From contig NZ_SJPP01000001.1 in NCBI RefSeq assembly GCF_007860075.1, forward strand, positions 992,001 to 1,056,000: a DNA stretch of 64,000 bases, given 5' to 3'. The position numbers and the translations under genes were made by a program. The stretch's first letter is position 1; each line of letters starts with the position of its first letter. This stretch comes from Symmachiella macrocystis (GTDB lineage Bacteria > Planctomycetota > Planctomycetia > Planctomycetales > Planctomycetaceae). Shown one piece after another: positions 7,638-16,749 of the stretch. Below the pieces are notes generated by a model. It searched no databases and was not told the origin of the DNA. It saw only the letters and a program-made list of their open reading frames with translations.

Positions 7638-10109
7638 CTAATGAATGAACAAAAACTCTTTGCTGGACAGCGTCGCCCAGATGAAATCGGCGATCAGTGC
7701 TTGGCGTTGTTCTACCGCCACTTTTTCATCCGCCGCCTGCTTTGCATCAACCGCGCTGGCGGACGACTCCGCAAACGCTTTCAACAACGCCGCTTTTTCT
7801 GCTTCCGTGGGAAACCGCGTCAATGCGCCCAAATAAACCCGCTCGATGACCTGCTCGTCCGTCAGTTTCTCCTTGGTCATCGTCGTTGCCACACAGTCAT
7901 CCGACTTCAACTTGTCATTGAGCGTCTTGCCGTTGGTCAAATGCAACGTCTGCGTCACATTCGGATCCTCGGTTCGCTCGCAAGTGCATACGAACTCCCG
8001 TGACGGGCGGCCAAAGGCGCTTAAGAAGTAGGAGACGATATTGCTATCGGGCAACTGTTGCGCCCGCCAACCTTTGGGAAACCCGGGAAACTGGGTCGGC
8101 ACACCGGTCGTCTGTGAAAACGCATCCAGCATCACCTCGGCCGGCATCCGCTTCAACAAAAAGTGCGAATAAAAACGATCGTCCGCTTCGTTTCCCGCCA
8201 CCGGCTCCGCTGAGCGCTGATAAGCGGCCGAATTGAGAATGGTGCGGATCAGATGTTTCACGTCATAGTTGTGCTCCCGCAAGTCATCGGCCAAGGCGGA
8301 CAGCAATTTTTCATTCGAGGCCGGATTCGTTGACCGCAAATCGTCCACTGGTTGCACCAACCCCCGCCCCATGAAATTCGCCCAGACTCGATTCACGATG
8401 GCCCGCGCAAAATACGGATTCTCTGCCGCCGTCAACCAGTCCGCCAAATGCGCACGGCGGTCACGCGGATCATCCACCGCCAATGGTTCACCGTCGAGCG
8501 GTTGCGGAATGGGAACTTCCAGACGCCGCGGGTGCGGAACGTTCCCCTCAGTCACGGGAAACACAACAATCTCGCCGCCGACAGTCCCGTCCTTTTGTCG
8601 CACACGGCCGAACAAATTGGCCATGCCGTAATAATCATCCTGCGTCCAACGTTCCATCGGATGATCGTGACACCGCGCGCAGGTGATCGACATTCCTAAA
8701 AACGTCAACGACGTCGCCTCGGTCAGTTGCTGCGGATCCTTGTGCAACACAAAAAAGTTCGCCGCTCCGTTGTCCAACGTGCTCCCCCGCGCCGTCACTA
8801 CGTCCCGGGCCAGTTGATCCCACGGTTTGTTCTCTTCAACGCATTTCCGCAACCAACTGTAAAACGCCCAAACTGCTGCTCCGTCCAGTTGTTTGCTGCT
8901 GACCAATAACAAATCGGACCACTTATAGGTCCAATAATCGACGTACTCCGATCGCTGTAAAATCTGATCAATCAACCGCATCCGCTTGCCGGGTGACTCG
9001 TCCGCCAAAAACGCTCGCGTTTCTTCAACAGTCGGCAAAATGCCCATCGTGTCGAGATACACCCGCCGCAAAAATTCCCCGTCACCGGCTTGTCCCGATG
9101 GTGGAATGCGGAGCGTCTTCAGTTTTTCCAAAATCAAGTCATCGACAAAATTCACTTGCGATGTTTGCGCAAAAAGTTGTCCGTCGACTTTGTTGTCATA
9201 AGGCACGCTGATTGTCGCCACGGCAACCTTGCTGCCAAACCAAACCGTGATGGCCGATTCCCCCGCCCCAACCACGTCAACTTTCCCTTGTTGGTCGACA
9301 GCGGCAACGCCCATTTCCGTCGTGTCATACATCGCCCATTGCGTCACATCGCGCACAGTGCCATCGCTGTAGGTTGCCAGCACAACAATTTGCTGCGCAT
9401 CCCCCGGTTTGAGCGTGACCTGTTCGGGCAGCACCGCCAGTTCAGCCACATGCGTATCCGCTTCACTGGGCCCCATCGCTCCTTCGGCGATCCATTGCGA
9501 GACAATCTGATATTCCCTGCTGTCGGTTCCGAAGCGCGTTCCGCCCCCGTGGGGAATTGCGCCGGTCGCTTTGAGCAACATCAAACTCCGCGCCGGATCA
9601 CTGGGAATCACCCGCCGCCCCCGCGAGCGGCGCGTCAACGTGTCATAATCCGCCTCGTGGTCATAGCCCCGCAGCGCCAATTTGAATCCCTTCTTGCCCG
9701 ACTGCGCGCCGTGACAGGACCCCATATTGCAACCGGTCTTGGTCAGCACAGCTTGGACATCGTTGGCAAAACTCCAAGGCTCCGTCCGCCCATAATGACG
9801 CACGACGATTTTCGCCTCCGAAGTCTGACCGGCAACTTCCGCACGAATCACCGTTTCTCCATCGCCAACTGGTTGCACGCGGCCTTGGGCATCGACCGTG
9901 GCGACCTTGGGATCAGCGGTGGAAAACTTGGCTTGTCCGGTCAGATCACCAAACGCCTTCCCGCCGCTCATCTCTTCCACAATCAACCGTTGCCCGGCAT
10001 GCGGACCATCCAACGTCACCTGGGCCGGCAAAACCACAGGGCCGTCCGCCGCCGCCAAGTTGGCCATGACCGGCAACAGGCAAGTCGCCACGAGAATATG
10101 TTGCATCAT
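7638..10109 (-). CDS. Exported DUF1549/DUF1553 (PSD1) protein with BIG2 domains
   Basis: A protein of 823 residues beginning with a signal peptide (MMQHILVATCLLPVMANLAAA). The domain order is: a BIG2-like Ig fold (about 25-105); a planctomycete cytochrome-like region containing TGCNMGSCHG, that is CxxxCH rather than CxxCH; a second BIG2-like region (about 225-300); DUF1549 (about 310-510), with CARCHDHP and RWTQDDYYGMANLF; then DUF1553 to the C-terminus. This family is almost restricted to Planctomycetes and neighbouring phyla, where it is nearly always next to a DUF1501 gene, as it is here. Its biochemical role is not established. The CARCH motif suggests covalent haem. The frame is open back to a GTG at 10166; ATG 10109 is chosen for the signal peptide, although no strong ribosome binding site is visible. 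Confidence 0.9.
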   Translation of the reverse strand: MMQHILVATCLLPVMANLAAADGPVVLPAQVTLDGPHAGQRLIVEEMSGGKAFGDLTGQAKFSTADPKVATVDAQGRVQPVGDGETVIRAEVAGQTSEAKIVVRHYGRTEPWSFANDVQAVLTKTGCNMGSCHGAQSGKKGFKLALRGYDHEADYDTLTRRSRGRRVIPSDPARSLMLLKATGAIPHGGGTRFGTDSREYQIVSQWIAEGAMGPSEADTHVAELAVLPEQVTLKPGDAQQIVVLATYSDGTVRDVTQWAMYDTTEMGVAAVDQQGKVDVVGAGESAITVWFGSKVAVATISVPYDNKVDGQLFAQTSQVNFVDDLILEKLKTLRIPPSGQAGDGEFLRRVYLDTMGILPTVEETRAFLADESPGKRMRLIDQILQRSEYVDYWTYKWSDLLLVSSKQLDGAAVWAFYSWLRKCVEENKPWDQLARDVVTARGSTLDNGAANFFVLHKDPQQLTEATSLTFLGMSITCARCHDHPMERWTQDDYYGMANLFGRVRQKDGTVGGEIVVFPVTEGNVPHPRRLEVPIPQPLDGEPLAVDDPRDRRAHLADWLTAAENPYFARAIVNRVWANFMGRGLVQPVDDLRSTNPASNEKLLSALADDLREHNYDVKHLIRTILNSAAYQRSAEPVAGNEADDRFYSHFLLKRMPAEVMLDAFSQTTGVPTQFPGFPKGWRAQQLPDSNIVSYFLSAFGRPSREFVCTCERTEDPNVTQTLHLTNGKTLNDKLKSDDCVATTMTKEKLTDEQVIERVYLGALTRFPTEAEKAALLKAFAESSASAVDAKQAADEKVAVEQRQALIADFIWATLSSKEFLFIH

Positions 10110-10257
10110 GATGAAAAACCGTTGCTCAAAATACAGAGTTCGGGACAGGCCGGAAACGCCCATCACGTGTCAAATACCGGTGCTACTCCTGGCGACCATT
10201 CGCGTCGAACTGCCAACGCCCACCCCCACGTGCGCGGGTGCAGAATCCTAAACCGCA

Positions 10258-11634
10258 TTAAGCAAACAACTCGCGAACCGCGCGTACACCGGAATCCACC
10301 ACCGGAATCGGTCGCCCTTGCGGACCGGGAAGCAAGTGCTCCAGATCAATGCCGAGCGCTTCATAAATCGTCGCCGCGATCTCAGCGGGATTCACCGGAC
10401 GATCGGCCGGGTAGCCGCCCGTGTCGTCACTGGCCCCCACGACGCGTCCCCCTTGAATGCCGCCGCCGGCAAAGAACACCGTCCAACATTGCGGCCAGTG
10501 GTCACGTCCCCCCGCAGGATTCACTTTCGGCGTCCGTCCAAATTCTGCTAAAGACGAAACCACCGTGTTCGCCAACATCCCGCGCTGATCCAGGTCTTCG
10601 ATCAACGCCGAGTACCCTTGATCGAAACTGGGAGCGACGATCTTCTTCATCCCCTCAATCGACGTAAACGGCTTCGAACCGTGGATGTCCCAGGTGATTT
10701 CTCCAAAGACGGTTAGGAATGTATTGACTGTCACAAATCGCACGCCGCGCTCCACCAACCTTCGCGCCAACAGACAACTCTGACCAAACCGCGTCCGCCC
10801 ATAACGATCGCGAACCGAGTCCGGTTCTTGATTCAAATCAAACGCCTCACGCGCCTGAGTCGACGTCATCAGGCGATACGCTTGCTCGAAATTTTTGTCC
10901 AACAACTGCGCCCGTGGAGCGGATTCGAACTTAGCTACGTTCTGATCCACCAACGAACGCAACTTCTGCCGACGATCCGTCCGCACGGCGGGTAGATCCG
11001 TCGGTGGCAACAAGTCGGGGACTTTAAAATCCTTGACCGAAGGATCGGCATTCAGCACGAACGCATCATGCTGTTTGCCCAAATATCCCGCCTCTTGCCC
11101 GTGCGGCAGATTGCCGCCGGTGCGGCCCATCAGTTCGGGAATGACAACGTGCGGCGGCAAGTCGCCGCGTCGCCCCTTCATGAAACCCAACGTGCATCCC
11201 ACGTGCGGCGATTCCAATCCGCCACGGAACAAGCGTCCCGTTTGCATCATCTGGTGTCCGGTATCGTGGACGGCGGCAGCCGTGTGGTATACGCTGCGGA
11301 CGAACGAAACCTTATCCGCGATCTTCGCCATCTGCGGAAACATCTCGGAGATCAAAACTCCCTCAGCCGCCGTTTGAATCGGCTGAAACGGGCCGCGAAT
11401 CTCTGCAGGCGCATCGGGCTTCATGTCCCAGGTATCGAGCTGGCTCGGCGCTCCCAAATTGAACAGCATGATGCCGTTGACGTCTTTATCTTGAGCGACC
11501 GCGCCTTGCGCCTCAAGCGCCGCCATTTCCGACATGCCCAACCCAAGCGCGCCCAATGATCCCACTTGCAAAAAATCGCGTCGCGACACACCGTCACACG
11601 TTTGAACGCGTCCGGCGCCTTCTAGGTTCATCAT
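10258..11634 (-). CDS. DUF1501 family protein, Tat-exported
   Basis: A protein of 458 residues. A twin-arginine signal lies near residues 17-36 (SRRDFLQVGSLGALGLG), so export in folded form is likely. The body has DUF1501 hallmarks: NLGAPSQLDTWDMKPDAP, SVYHTAAAVHDTGHQMM, ERGVRFVTVN, SLAEFGRTPKVNP, GGRDHWPQCWTVFFAGGGI. The fold belongs to the alkaline-phosphatase/sulfatase superfamily, and the conserved His and Asp residues suggest metal binding. It is the first gene of the minus-strand block and precedes the DUF1549/1553 gene by 148 nt. The substrate is unknown. In this phylum such pairs are often near sulfatases or sugar catabolism genes, but none is present here. Confidence 0.92.
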   Translation of the reverse strand: MMNLEGAGRVQTCDGVSRRDFLQVGSLGALGLGMSEMAALEAQGAVAQDKDVNGIMLFNLGAPSQLDTWDMKPDAPAEIRGPFQPIQTAAEGVLISEMFPQMAKIADKVSFVRSVYHTAAAVHDTGHQMMQTGRLFRGGLESPHVGCTLGFMKGRRGDLPPHVVIPELMGRTGGNLPHGQEAGYLGKQHDAFVLNADPSVKDFKVPDLLPPTDLPAVRTDRRQKLRSLVDQNVAKFESAPRAQLLDKNFEQAYRLMTSTQAREAFDLNQEPDSVRDRYGRTRFGQSCLLARRLVERGVRFVTVNTFLTVFGEITWDIHGSKPFTSIEGMKKIVAPSFDQGYSALIEDLDQRGMLANTVVSSLAEFGRTPKVNPAGGRDHWPQCWTVFFAGGGIQGGRVVGASDDTGGYPADRPVNPAEIAATIYEALGIDLEHLLPGPQGRPIPVVDSGVRAVRELFA

Positions 11635-11911
11635 CGCTACGTCTCCAATACAACATTGCTATGGGAGAAGACCGGCATCGCTACAAACGGCAACTCGGTT
11701 CTGGGCATGGATCAATCGAGAGTCTGCGAACATGTGGCCGATATGATCACCACAACTATGATGATACCGCCCCGAGGAAGCCCAAAGCAACTGCCAACAC
11801 GCGCCGTAGAGGGCAATCCGGGCATCTGCGCAGCGTGAAATCCGGATGACCCCGCCAATTGTCAGCGGAATCATCCGTTTTCTCGAAAAGCATGCGGCAT
11901 CCGCCCAACCA

Positions 11912-12124
11912 TTAACCGGCTGCGGCGAATCCATCGGTACGCGGTGTCGAGTCGAATGAATCGGATGACTCGATTTCGACGCACAATTCTTCACGTACGA
12001 TATTCATATGCTTGGGGGCGTCAAATCCTAGTCGCACTGCATTCGGCCCCACACGGATGACCGTAATCGCGACGTCGTCCCCAATCAGAATTCGCTCTCC
12101 CGTCTTGCGTGACAGAACAAGCAT
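11912..12124 (-). CDS. csrA: Carbon storage regulator CsrA (copy 1)
   Basis: A protein of 70 residues beginning MLVLSRKTGERILIGDDV, the hallmark CsrA/RsmA N-terminus, with the RNA-binding strand VRLGFDAPKHMNIVREEL. CsrA is a cytoplasmic homodimer that binds GGA motifs in mRNA leaders and controls translation. The C-terminal tail after about residue 52 (DSFDSTPRTDGFAAAG) is longer and less charged than in the short forms. The leader has GAAGGGGACC before the ATG and an ACAAGGA element 26 nt upstream. This is one of two csrA genes in the window. No fliW gene is present. Confidence 0.95.
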   Translation of the reverse strand: MLVLSRKTGERILIGDDVAITVIRVGPNAVRLGFDAPKHMNIVREELCVEIESSDSFDSTPRTDGFAAAG

Positions 12125-12149
12125 AATCTCGGTCCCCTTCCAAACAGCG

Positions 12150-12156
12150 TCCTTGT
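12150..12156 (-). promoter_or_regulatory. Candidate CsrA-binding site in the csrA-1 leader
   Basis: ACAAGGA on the minus strand matches the core of the CsrA consensus (ACARGGA). It is 26 nt upstream of the csrA-1 ATG, and a second GGA sits in the ribosome binding site GGGGACC. This suggests autoregulation; it is inferred only from the motif. Confidence 0.35.
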
Positions 12157-12448
12157 TTATGTCCGTCGAGACCCTCAGCGGTCACCTTCCGCATGTTGCA
12201 CCAGTTGGAAGGCGATTAAAATCGACGAACGACCCAATCCTTTAACGACGGCCCCAAAGGTTCATATAGGACCGTCGCCAATATCATGACGCAGCCAGGC
12301 GACCAACTCAAGTCCAAACCCCCCGCTACCGCCTCTCCAGACAGAATTCTCCCCTCCGCCAGTCAACACATTCTCAGTCTCATCGCCCCCTGAAACCGCT
12401 GTGATTTCTGCGTTTTTTTCGTAACGACTTAAGCTCGCAGGCAAAGTA

Positions 12449-12480
12449 TTAGCCACAGTGATCACCGAGTTCACAGAGAA
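12449..12480 (+). repeat. CACAGAG-type repeat, first arm
   Basis: The segment carries GCCACAG, GATCAC and TTCACAGAGAA in order. It is an imperfect inverted copy of the segment at 12644-12681. Related CACAGAG-rich repeats are widespread in environmental bacterial genomes and give rise to spurious His/Arg-rich frames. Confidence 0.55.
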
Positions 12481-12643
12481 TTCCATTGAACGTCTCGCCC
12501 AAAATGGTGGCCATATGCGACTTGTTCGCCAGTGGAAACTGTGTGACCAGAAAAACACTGCTGGACAAGCCTGCAGCGAGACCTGGCTTTCGAATGTGAT
12601 TGGTTATTCATTGGGTTATGAACCACGATGACTGCTGACGACA

Positions 12644-12681
12644 GCTTTTCTCTGTGGCCTCTGTGATCTCTGTGGCTTTTT
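12644..12681 (-). repeat. CACAGAG-type repeat, second arm (inverted)
   Basis: Read on the minus strand it carries AAGCCACAGAGATCACAGAG followed by GCCACAGAGAA, a run of nine-base CACAGAGRY-like units. It faces the similar segment at 12449-12480 across about 165 nt. The rest of the 12157-12850 gap shows no gene that I can support. Confidence 0.6.
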
Positions 12682-12850
12682 GTTTTCAAAAACTTGTTTG
12701 AGGTATAGTCGCGCTGGGTTTTATCCCTGTTCAATCTGTGGCTAAGAATCCGCCTCACGACTTGACGGATACCACCACGGGCGCAATGCTAGGGACTGTT
12801 TAAGAAAAAACCCACTTGCCACTCCGCGCAAATAACAAAAGGCTTTTCGC

Positions 12851-13909
12851 ATGGTACGGATAGGAATCATCGGACTCGGTTTCATGGGCATGACGCACTT
12901 TGAAGGTGCAAAAAAAGTCGACGGCGCAAAAGTCACTGCCATCGCCACCAGAAACCCCGCTAAACTCGCCGGCGATTGGACCAGCATTCAAGGCAACTTC
13001 GGCCCCCGCGGCGGACAGGTCGATCTGTCCGACGTCAAAACCTATTCCGACTACCACGAACTGCTGGCCGACCCCGATATCGATCTCGTCGACATCTGCC
13101 TGCCACTCGATCAGCATGAAACCGTCACGCTCGAAGCGATCGCGGCCGGGAAAGCAGTCATCGTTGAAAAGGCGATCGCCCTGGATATAGCCGCCGCCGA
13201 CCGTATGGTCGAAGCCGCCCGCGCCGCCGGTCGGCTATTCATGGTGGCCCACGTGTTGCCGTTTTTCCCTGAATTCAAATTCGCCGCCGACGCCATCATG
13301 AGTGGCAAATACGGCAAACTGCGAGCCGCGCATTTTCGCCGGATGATCTCCAAGCCAGACTGGTCGGATGACATGGCCGATCCGGCCAAAACCGGCGGAC
13401 CGGGCATCGACTTGCACATTCATGATACGCATTTCATCGGCTGGGTCTGCGGAACCCCCAAAGCGGTGCAGTCGCGGGGAATCTTAGAAGACGGCTACGC
13501 GCAGTACCTCAACACGCAGTACCTGTTCGACGATCCCGAATTGACCGTCAGTAGTGTCAGTGGCGGCATCTCAGCCGCGGCAATGCCCTTTGCCCACGGT
13601 TTCGAAATCTATCTGGAAAAAGCGACGTTGGTTTATGATTTCGCTACGCTGGGAAGCGAACCAACACTCAGCCAGCCGCTTACCGTGCTGCACGCGGACG
13701 GAACGGTCGAAGTCCCACAACTCGATGGCGACGATGAGTGGTGCGCCGCCTTTACCGCCGAACTGCAGGTCGCCGTCGACGCTGTCCGCAGCGGCGAAGA
13801 ACCCCGTCTGCTCTCCGGCGCACTCGCCCGCGATGCCCTCAAACTTTGCCACTGTGAAGCCCAGAGCATCGCCACCGGACAACCGGTTTCCATGGACGGT
13901 GACGCCTAG
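12851..13909 (+). CDS. Gfo/Idh/MocA family NAD(P)-dependent oxidoreductase
   Basis: A protein of 352 residues. The N-terminal Rossmann fold starts MVRIGIIGLGFMGMTHF, with an intact GxGxxG loop. The DICLPLDQHETVTLEAIAAG strand and VEKAIALD follow, the latter keeping the catalytic Lys of the family EKP motif (here EKA). The C-terminal alpha/beta substrate domain contains GGPGIDLHIHDTHFIGWV, the usual GG-x(3)-D-x-x-H-x-x-D-like motif. It probably oxidises or reduces a sugar or cyclitol using NAD(P). Only weak purine-rich sequence precedes the ATG. The following gene is 280 nt away, so it is probably a single transcription unit. The substrate cannot be assigned from sequence. Confidence 0.9.
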   Translation: MVRIGIIGLGFMGMTHFEGAKKVDGAKVTAIATRNPAKLAGDWTSIQGNFGPRGGQVDLSDVKTYSDYHELLADPDIDLVDICLPLDQHETVTLEAIAAGKAVIVEKAIALDIAAADRMVEAARAAGRLFMVAHVLPFFPEFKFAADAIMSGKYGKLRAAHFRRMISKPDWSDDMADPAKTGGPGIDLHIHDTHFIGWVCGTPKAVQSRGILEDGYAQYLNTQYLFDDPELTVSSVSGGISAAAMPFAHGFEIYLEKATLVYDFATLGSEPTLSQPLTVLHADGTVEVPQLDGDDEWCAAFTAELQVAVDAVRSGEEPRLLSGALARDALKLCHCEAQSIATGQPVSMDGDA

Positions 13910-14190
13910 CAGCGAAAACGGGCAATCCGGCATCCTCGCCCCAATGCGCGCCGCTGTTCTCCCAACTGCGGGAGCGGCGGTCGGCTTGCCATCACCCACG
14001 ACGGTGTTACCATCGGCAGACCGGCTTTTCGCAAAACGGCTATATACCGGAACCGCACCGCCGAAGCTGCACCACCAAAGCGACATGAATTCACACACAC
14101 GCGGTGAACATTTTCCAACGCGGAGTGTCGTTTCAACCTACCAACGAACTTCCCTTCCCCCCGGCTCGGCCGGTGGAACCGACGACGAGC

Positions 14191-15030
14191 ATGCTGAATA
14201 ATCTGCCGCTGAAAACATTGGAATTCAAGGGACTGACCATCGAGGGCTATTCCCGCGCTGCTGTCCAAAGTTACTGGCGAATTCCCGAACTCAAACTCGG
14301 CTTCGACCTAGGTGGCAGCCCTTGGGAATTCATGGGCACCTCAACGTTTTTCGTCTCGCATTGCCACCTGGACCACCTAGCCGCAATACCAGTCTATGTC
14401 GCGCGGCGGCGGATGATGAAGATGGAACCGCCCACGATCTATCTTCCCGCGGACATGGTCGATCAAGTGCGGCGGATGTTGCAGGCTTGGCAACGCCTCG
14501 ACCGGGGACGCATGTTGTGCGACTTGGTCGGCGTGCGTCCGGGCGATGAATTCGAGATTTCACGCGAGCATGTGGTCACCGTATTCGAGACGGTCCACAC
14601 CGTCTCCTCGGTCGGCTTTATCGTGTGGGATCGTCGCCGCAAACTGAAAGCCGAATATCAAGGCCTCCCCGGCGATCAGATTCGCGATCTCCGTTTGAAA
14701 GGCGAAGATGTGACGCGGGAGATCCGCTATCCGCTCGTCTGCTACACGGGAGACACAGCTCCGCCCGGACTCGACAACGACGTGGCCACCTACGAAGCCC
14801 GCGTGCTGATCACGGAGATGACCTTCTTTCGCCCCGAGCATCGTAAGGAAAAAATCCACAAGTTCGGACACATGCATCTGGACGATCTAATCGCCCGCGC
14901 CGAGAAGTTCCAAAACGAACTGATCATCGTGGCGCATTTCAGCACGCGGTATCACGAAAAAGAGATCCGCCGCGCGGTCGAAAAGCGATTGCCCGCGAAG
15001 CTAAAAGACCGCTTCCACCTCTGGCTATAA
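14191..15030 (+). CDS. MBL-fold metal hydrolase, RNase Z-like
   Basis: A protein of about 279 residues with the metallo-beta-lactamase fold. [12 protein letters not shown] gives the HxHxDH metal motif. A Tyr-Thr-Gly-Asp-Thr segment in [10 protein letters not shown] supplies the bridging Asp, and [12 protein letters not shown] supplies the C-terminal His region and resembles the RNase Z end (HFSxRY). These features place it closest to RNase Z-like enzymes, which cut tRNA 3' trailers. The exosite differs from the standard bacterial Rnz, so a different nuclease or phosphodiesterase role is possible. The frame is open from GTG 14104; I prefer ATG 14191 because the MBL domain begins just after it, but no clear ribosome binding site decides it. 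Confidence 0.75.
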   Translation: MLNNLPLKTLEFKGLTIEGYSRAAVQSYWRIPELKLGFDLGGSPWEFMGTSTFFVSHCHLDHLAAIPVYVARRRMMKMEPPTIYLPADMVDQVRRMLQAWQRLDRGRMLCDLVGVRPGDEFEISREHVVTVFETVHTVSSVGFIVWDRRRKLKAEYQGLPGDQIRDLRLKGEDVTREIRYPLVCYTGDTAPPGLDNDVATYEARVLITEMTFFRPEHRKEKIHKFGHMHLDDLIARAEKFQNELIIVAHFSTRYHEKEIRRAVEKRLPAKLKDRFHLWL

Positions 15031-15079
15031 CATGGCGTAGCGCTGCCGACTTATCCGGCAGTGGCTCGCAACAGCCGAG

Positions 15080-15943
15080 TCAGTCCACGTAGACCACCAC
15101 GCAAGTGATGTTGTCGTTGGCGCCGCCGTCTTGCGAGGCTTTTACCAACTCGTCGGCGGCTTCCTGTGGTTCGGCACAACGCTTCAGAATCTCAGCAATC
15201 TGATCATCCTCCACGCCTTCGTTCACGCCGTCGCTACACAGTAGATAGCGATGCCCGGTGGTCAACGGCAGCATTTTGACTTCTGCGCCGTTGTTCCCTT
15301 CTTTGGATCCCAAATAGCGATGCAACACGTTCTTGAACCGATGTGTCTTTGCATCTTCTTCGGAGATGGTTCCCGCATCGACCAGCGCCTGTGTGAGCGA
15401 ATGGTCTTTGGTCAATTGCAGTAGCTTGTCGTCGGCAAATCGATAAACCCGACTGTCGCCCACTCCCGCCACATACAACGATTCGCCCACGGCGACCGCC
15501 AAGACAATGGTCGTCCCCATGTTGAGCGAATTCACGTCGATTGCCGCAAGCGTCATGATGTCGGCGTTTGCGTGGCTGATCGCGTCTTTGATCGCCGATT
15601 CGACGGTTTCCGGCGACTCGTCTTTGAACTCAAGACGTTTTTCCAATTCCACGGGAACGATTTCTGAAGCCATTTCACTGGCGCGTTCCCCGGCGGCTTG
15701 ACCACCCATACCGTCGGCGACAATGAAATACCGCCCATCGGGATCGATCATGAACCGGTCTTCATTGTTATCCCGTTTATTGGTGATGCTCTTGGCACCC
15801 CAGCGGAATTTTTTTGCCACCACCCGACTATCCTTTCCGCCCGATTCCCGTCGCCATCGACGGCCGACAACCGACCGCATTACATTTTGACACGCCTGAA
15901 TGACGTGTTTTAAATCATCAATGATCCATCGTAACCAGCCCAC
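15080..15943 (-). CDS. PP2C-type Ser/Thr protein phosphatase
   Basis: A protein of 287 residues with a GTG start. After an amphipathic and basic N-terminal stretch (about 1-45), the PP2C domain begins. Its metal motifs are NNEDRF, VADGMGGQAAGE (Asp and Gly of the metal site), GVGDSRVYR, LLCSDGVNEGV and GGANDNITCVVV. These match the PphA/Stp family of Mn/Mg-dependent phosphatases that reverse Ser/Thr kinase signalling. No kinase gene lies nearby. The window does contain an FHA protein at 61 kb, a typical partner domain in such networks, but that link is speculative. An ATG at 15880 is an alternative start that would remove the leading helix. Confidence 0.9.
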   Translation of the reverse strand: MGWLRWIIDDLKHVIQACQNVMRSVVGRRWRRESGGKDSRVVAKKFRWGAKSITNKRDNNEDRFMIDPDGRYFIVADGMGGQAAGERASEMASEIVPVELEKRLEFKDESPETVESAIKDAISHANADIMTLAAIDVNSLNMGTTIVLAVAVGESLYVAGVGDSRVYRFADDKLLQLTKDHSLTQALVDAGTISEEDAKTHRFKNVLHRYLGSKEGNNGAEVKMLPLTTGHRYLLCSDGVNEGVEDDQIAEILKRCAEPQEAADELVKASQDGGANDNITCVVVYVD

Positions 15944-16011
15944 GGTTCCTGTTCAATTCTTGCCCCGAGCCAATTCCTTGCCCCAATTTAACATTTTTGC
16001 CGAATTCAGTC

Positions 16012-16749
16012 CTACGAATCCGGCAGTACTGTTTTTAACAAGTCCCGTACGCCTAAGGTAGTCGCACACAGCAACATTTCTCCTGCCTCAAACCCTGCGC
16101 TCGCCCCGTAAAACTGGTTTTGGCTTTCGACGAGGCGGAAAACGCGATCCTTTTCCGGAGGAAATTGCGTGCGATAGGCACGGATCGCCTTCAATTTTAG
16201 CTCGATTGTCTCACTAATATCCACTACAAAATGCCCCGAACTCTCCGGAAATTGCAACGTCGAAAGCCCCAGTGGATACCACAATTGCTTAGAAATCGTG
16301 TGGACCGGCAGGTGATCGAAATCAGCATCCCACTTGGTCAGTCGCGAATAGAATATCGCCGCATCGGTGATTTGCATCGCCTGCCAGTGGTCCGGAGACG
16401 CCAGCGGGGTCTTGCCTGCCAACCCCAAGACGACCCGCGGTCGATAACGGCGAAAGACCTTGGCCAAGGCCACCCGCGTCTCGAAGCTGTCGAACAGTTT
16501 GCGATTGGGTAAGTCCAATGTCTCGCGAACTTGCACCCCCAAAATCTCCGCCGCCTCGCGCGCTTCAGCCAACCGAACTTCCGGCCCCGGGCTTCTCGGC
16601 GTCGGCTCTCCGTCGGTCAAGTCGATGATCCCTACCCGATACCCTTGGCGGACCAAGCTCGCCAAGGTTCCCCCGCAGGCAATTTCTACATCGTCCGGAT
16701 GAGCACCGACAGCTACGACATCCAATGCTTCAGGAAGTTCAATCGTCAT
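16012..16749 (-). CDS. PIG-L family N-acetylglucosaminyl deacetylase, BshB1-like
   Basis: A protein of 245 residues with the zinc-binding [14 protein letters not shown] motif near residues 16-29 and the [11 protein letters not shown] segment that follows in BshB1-type enzymes. The later segment [20 protein letters not shown] supplies the third zinc ligand region. The family removes the N-acetyl group from GlcNAc conjugates. BshB1 deacetylates GlcNAc-malate in bacillithiol synthesis, but neither bshA nor bshC is in this window, so the pathway is not certain. The ATG overlaps the 3' end of the alpha/beta hydrolase gene by 11 nt, implying translational coupling. Confidence 0.85.
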   Translation of the reverse strand: MTIELPEALDVVAVGAHPDDVEIACGGTLASLVRQGYRVGIIDLTDGEPTPRSPGPEVRLAEAREAAEILGVQVRETLDLPNRKLFDSFETRVALAKVFRRYRPRVVLGLAGKTPLASPDHWQAMQITDAAIFYSRLTKWDADFDHLPVHTISKQLWYPLGLSTLQFPESSGHFVVDISETIELKLKAIRAYRTQFPPEKDRVFRLVESQNQFYGASAGFEAGEMLLCATTLGVRDLLKTVLPDS

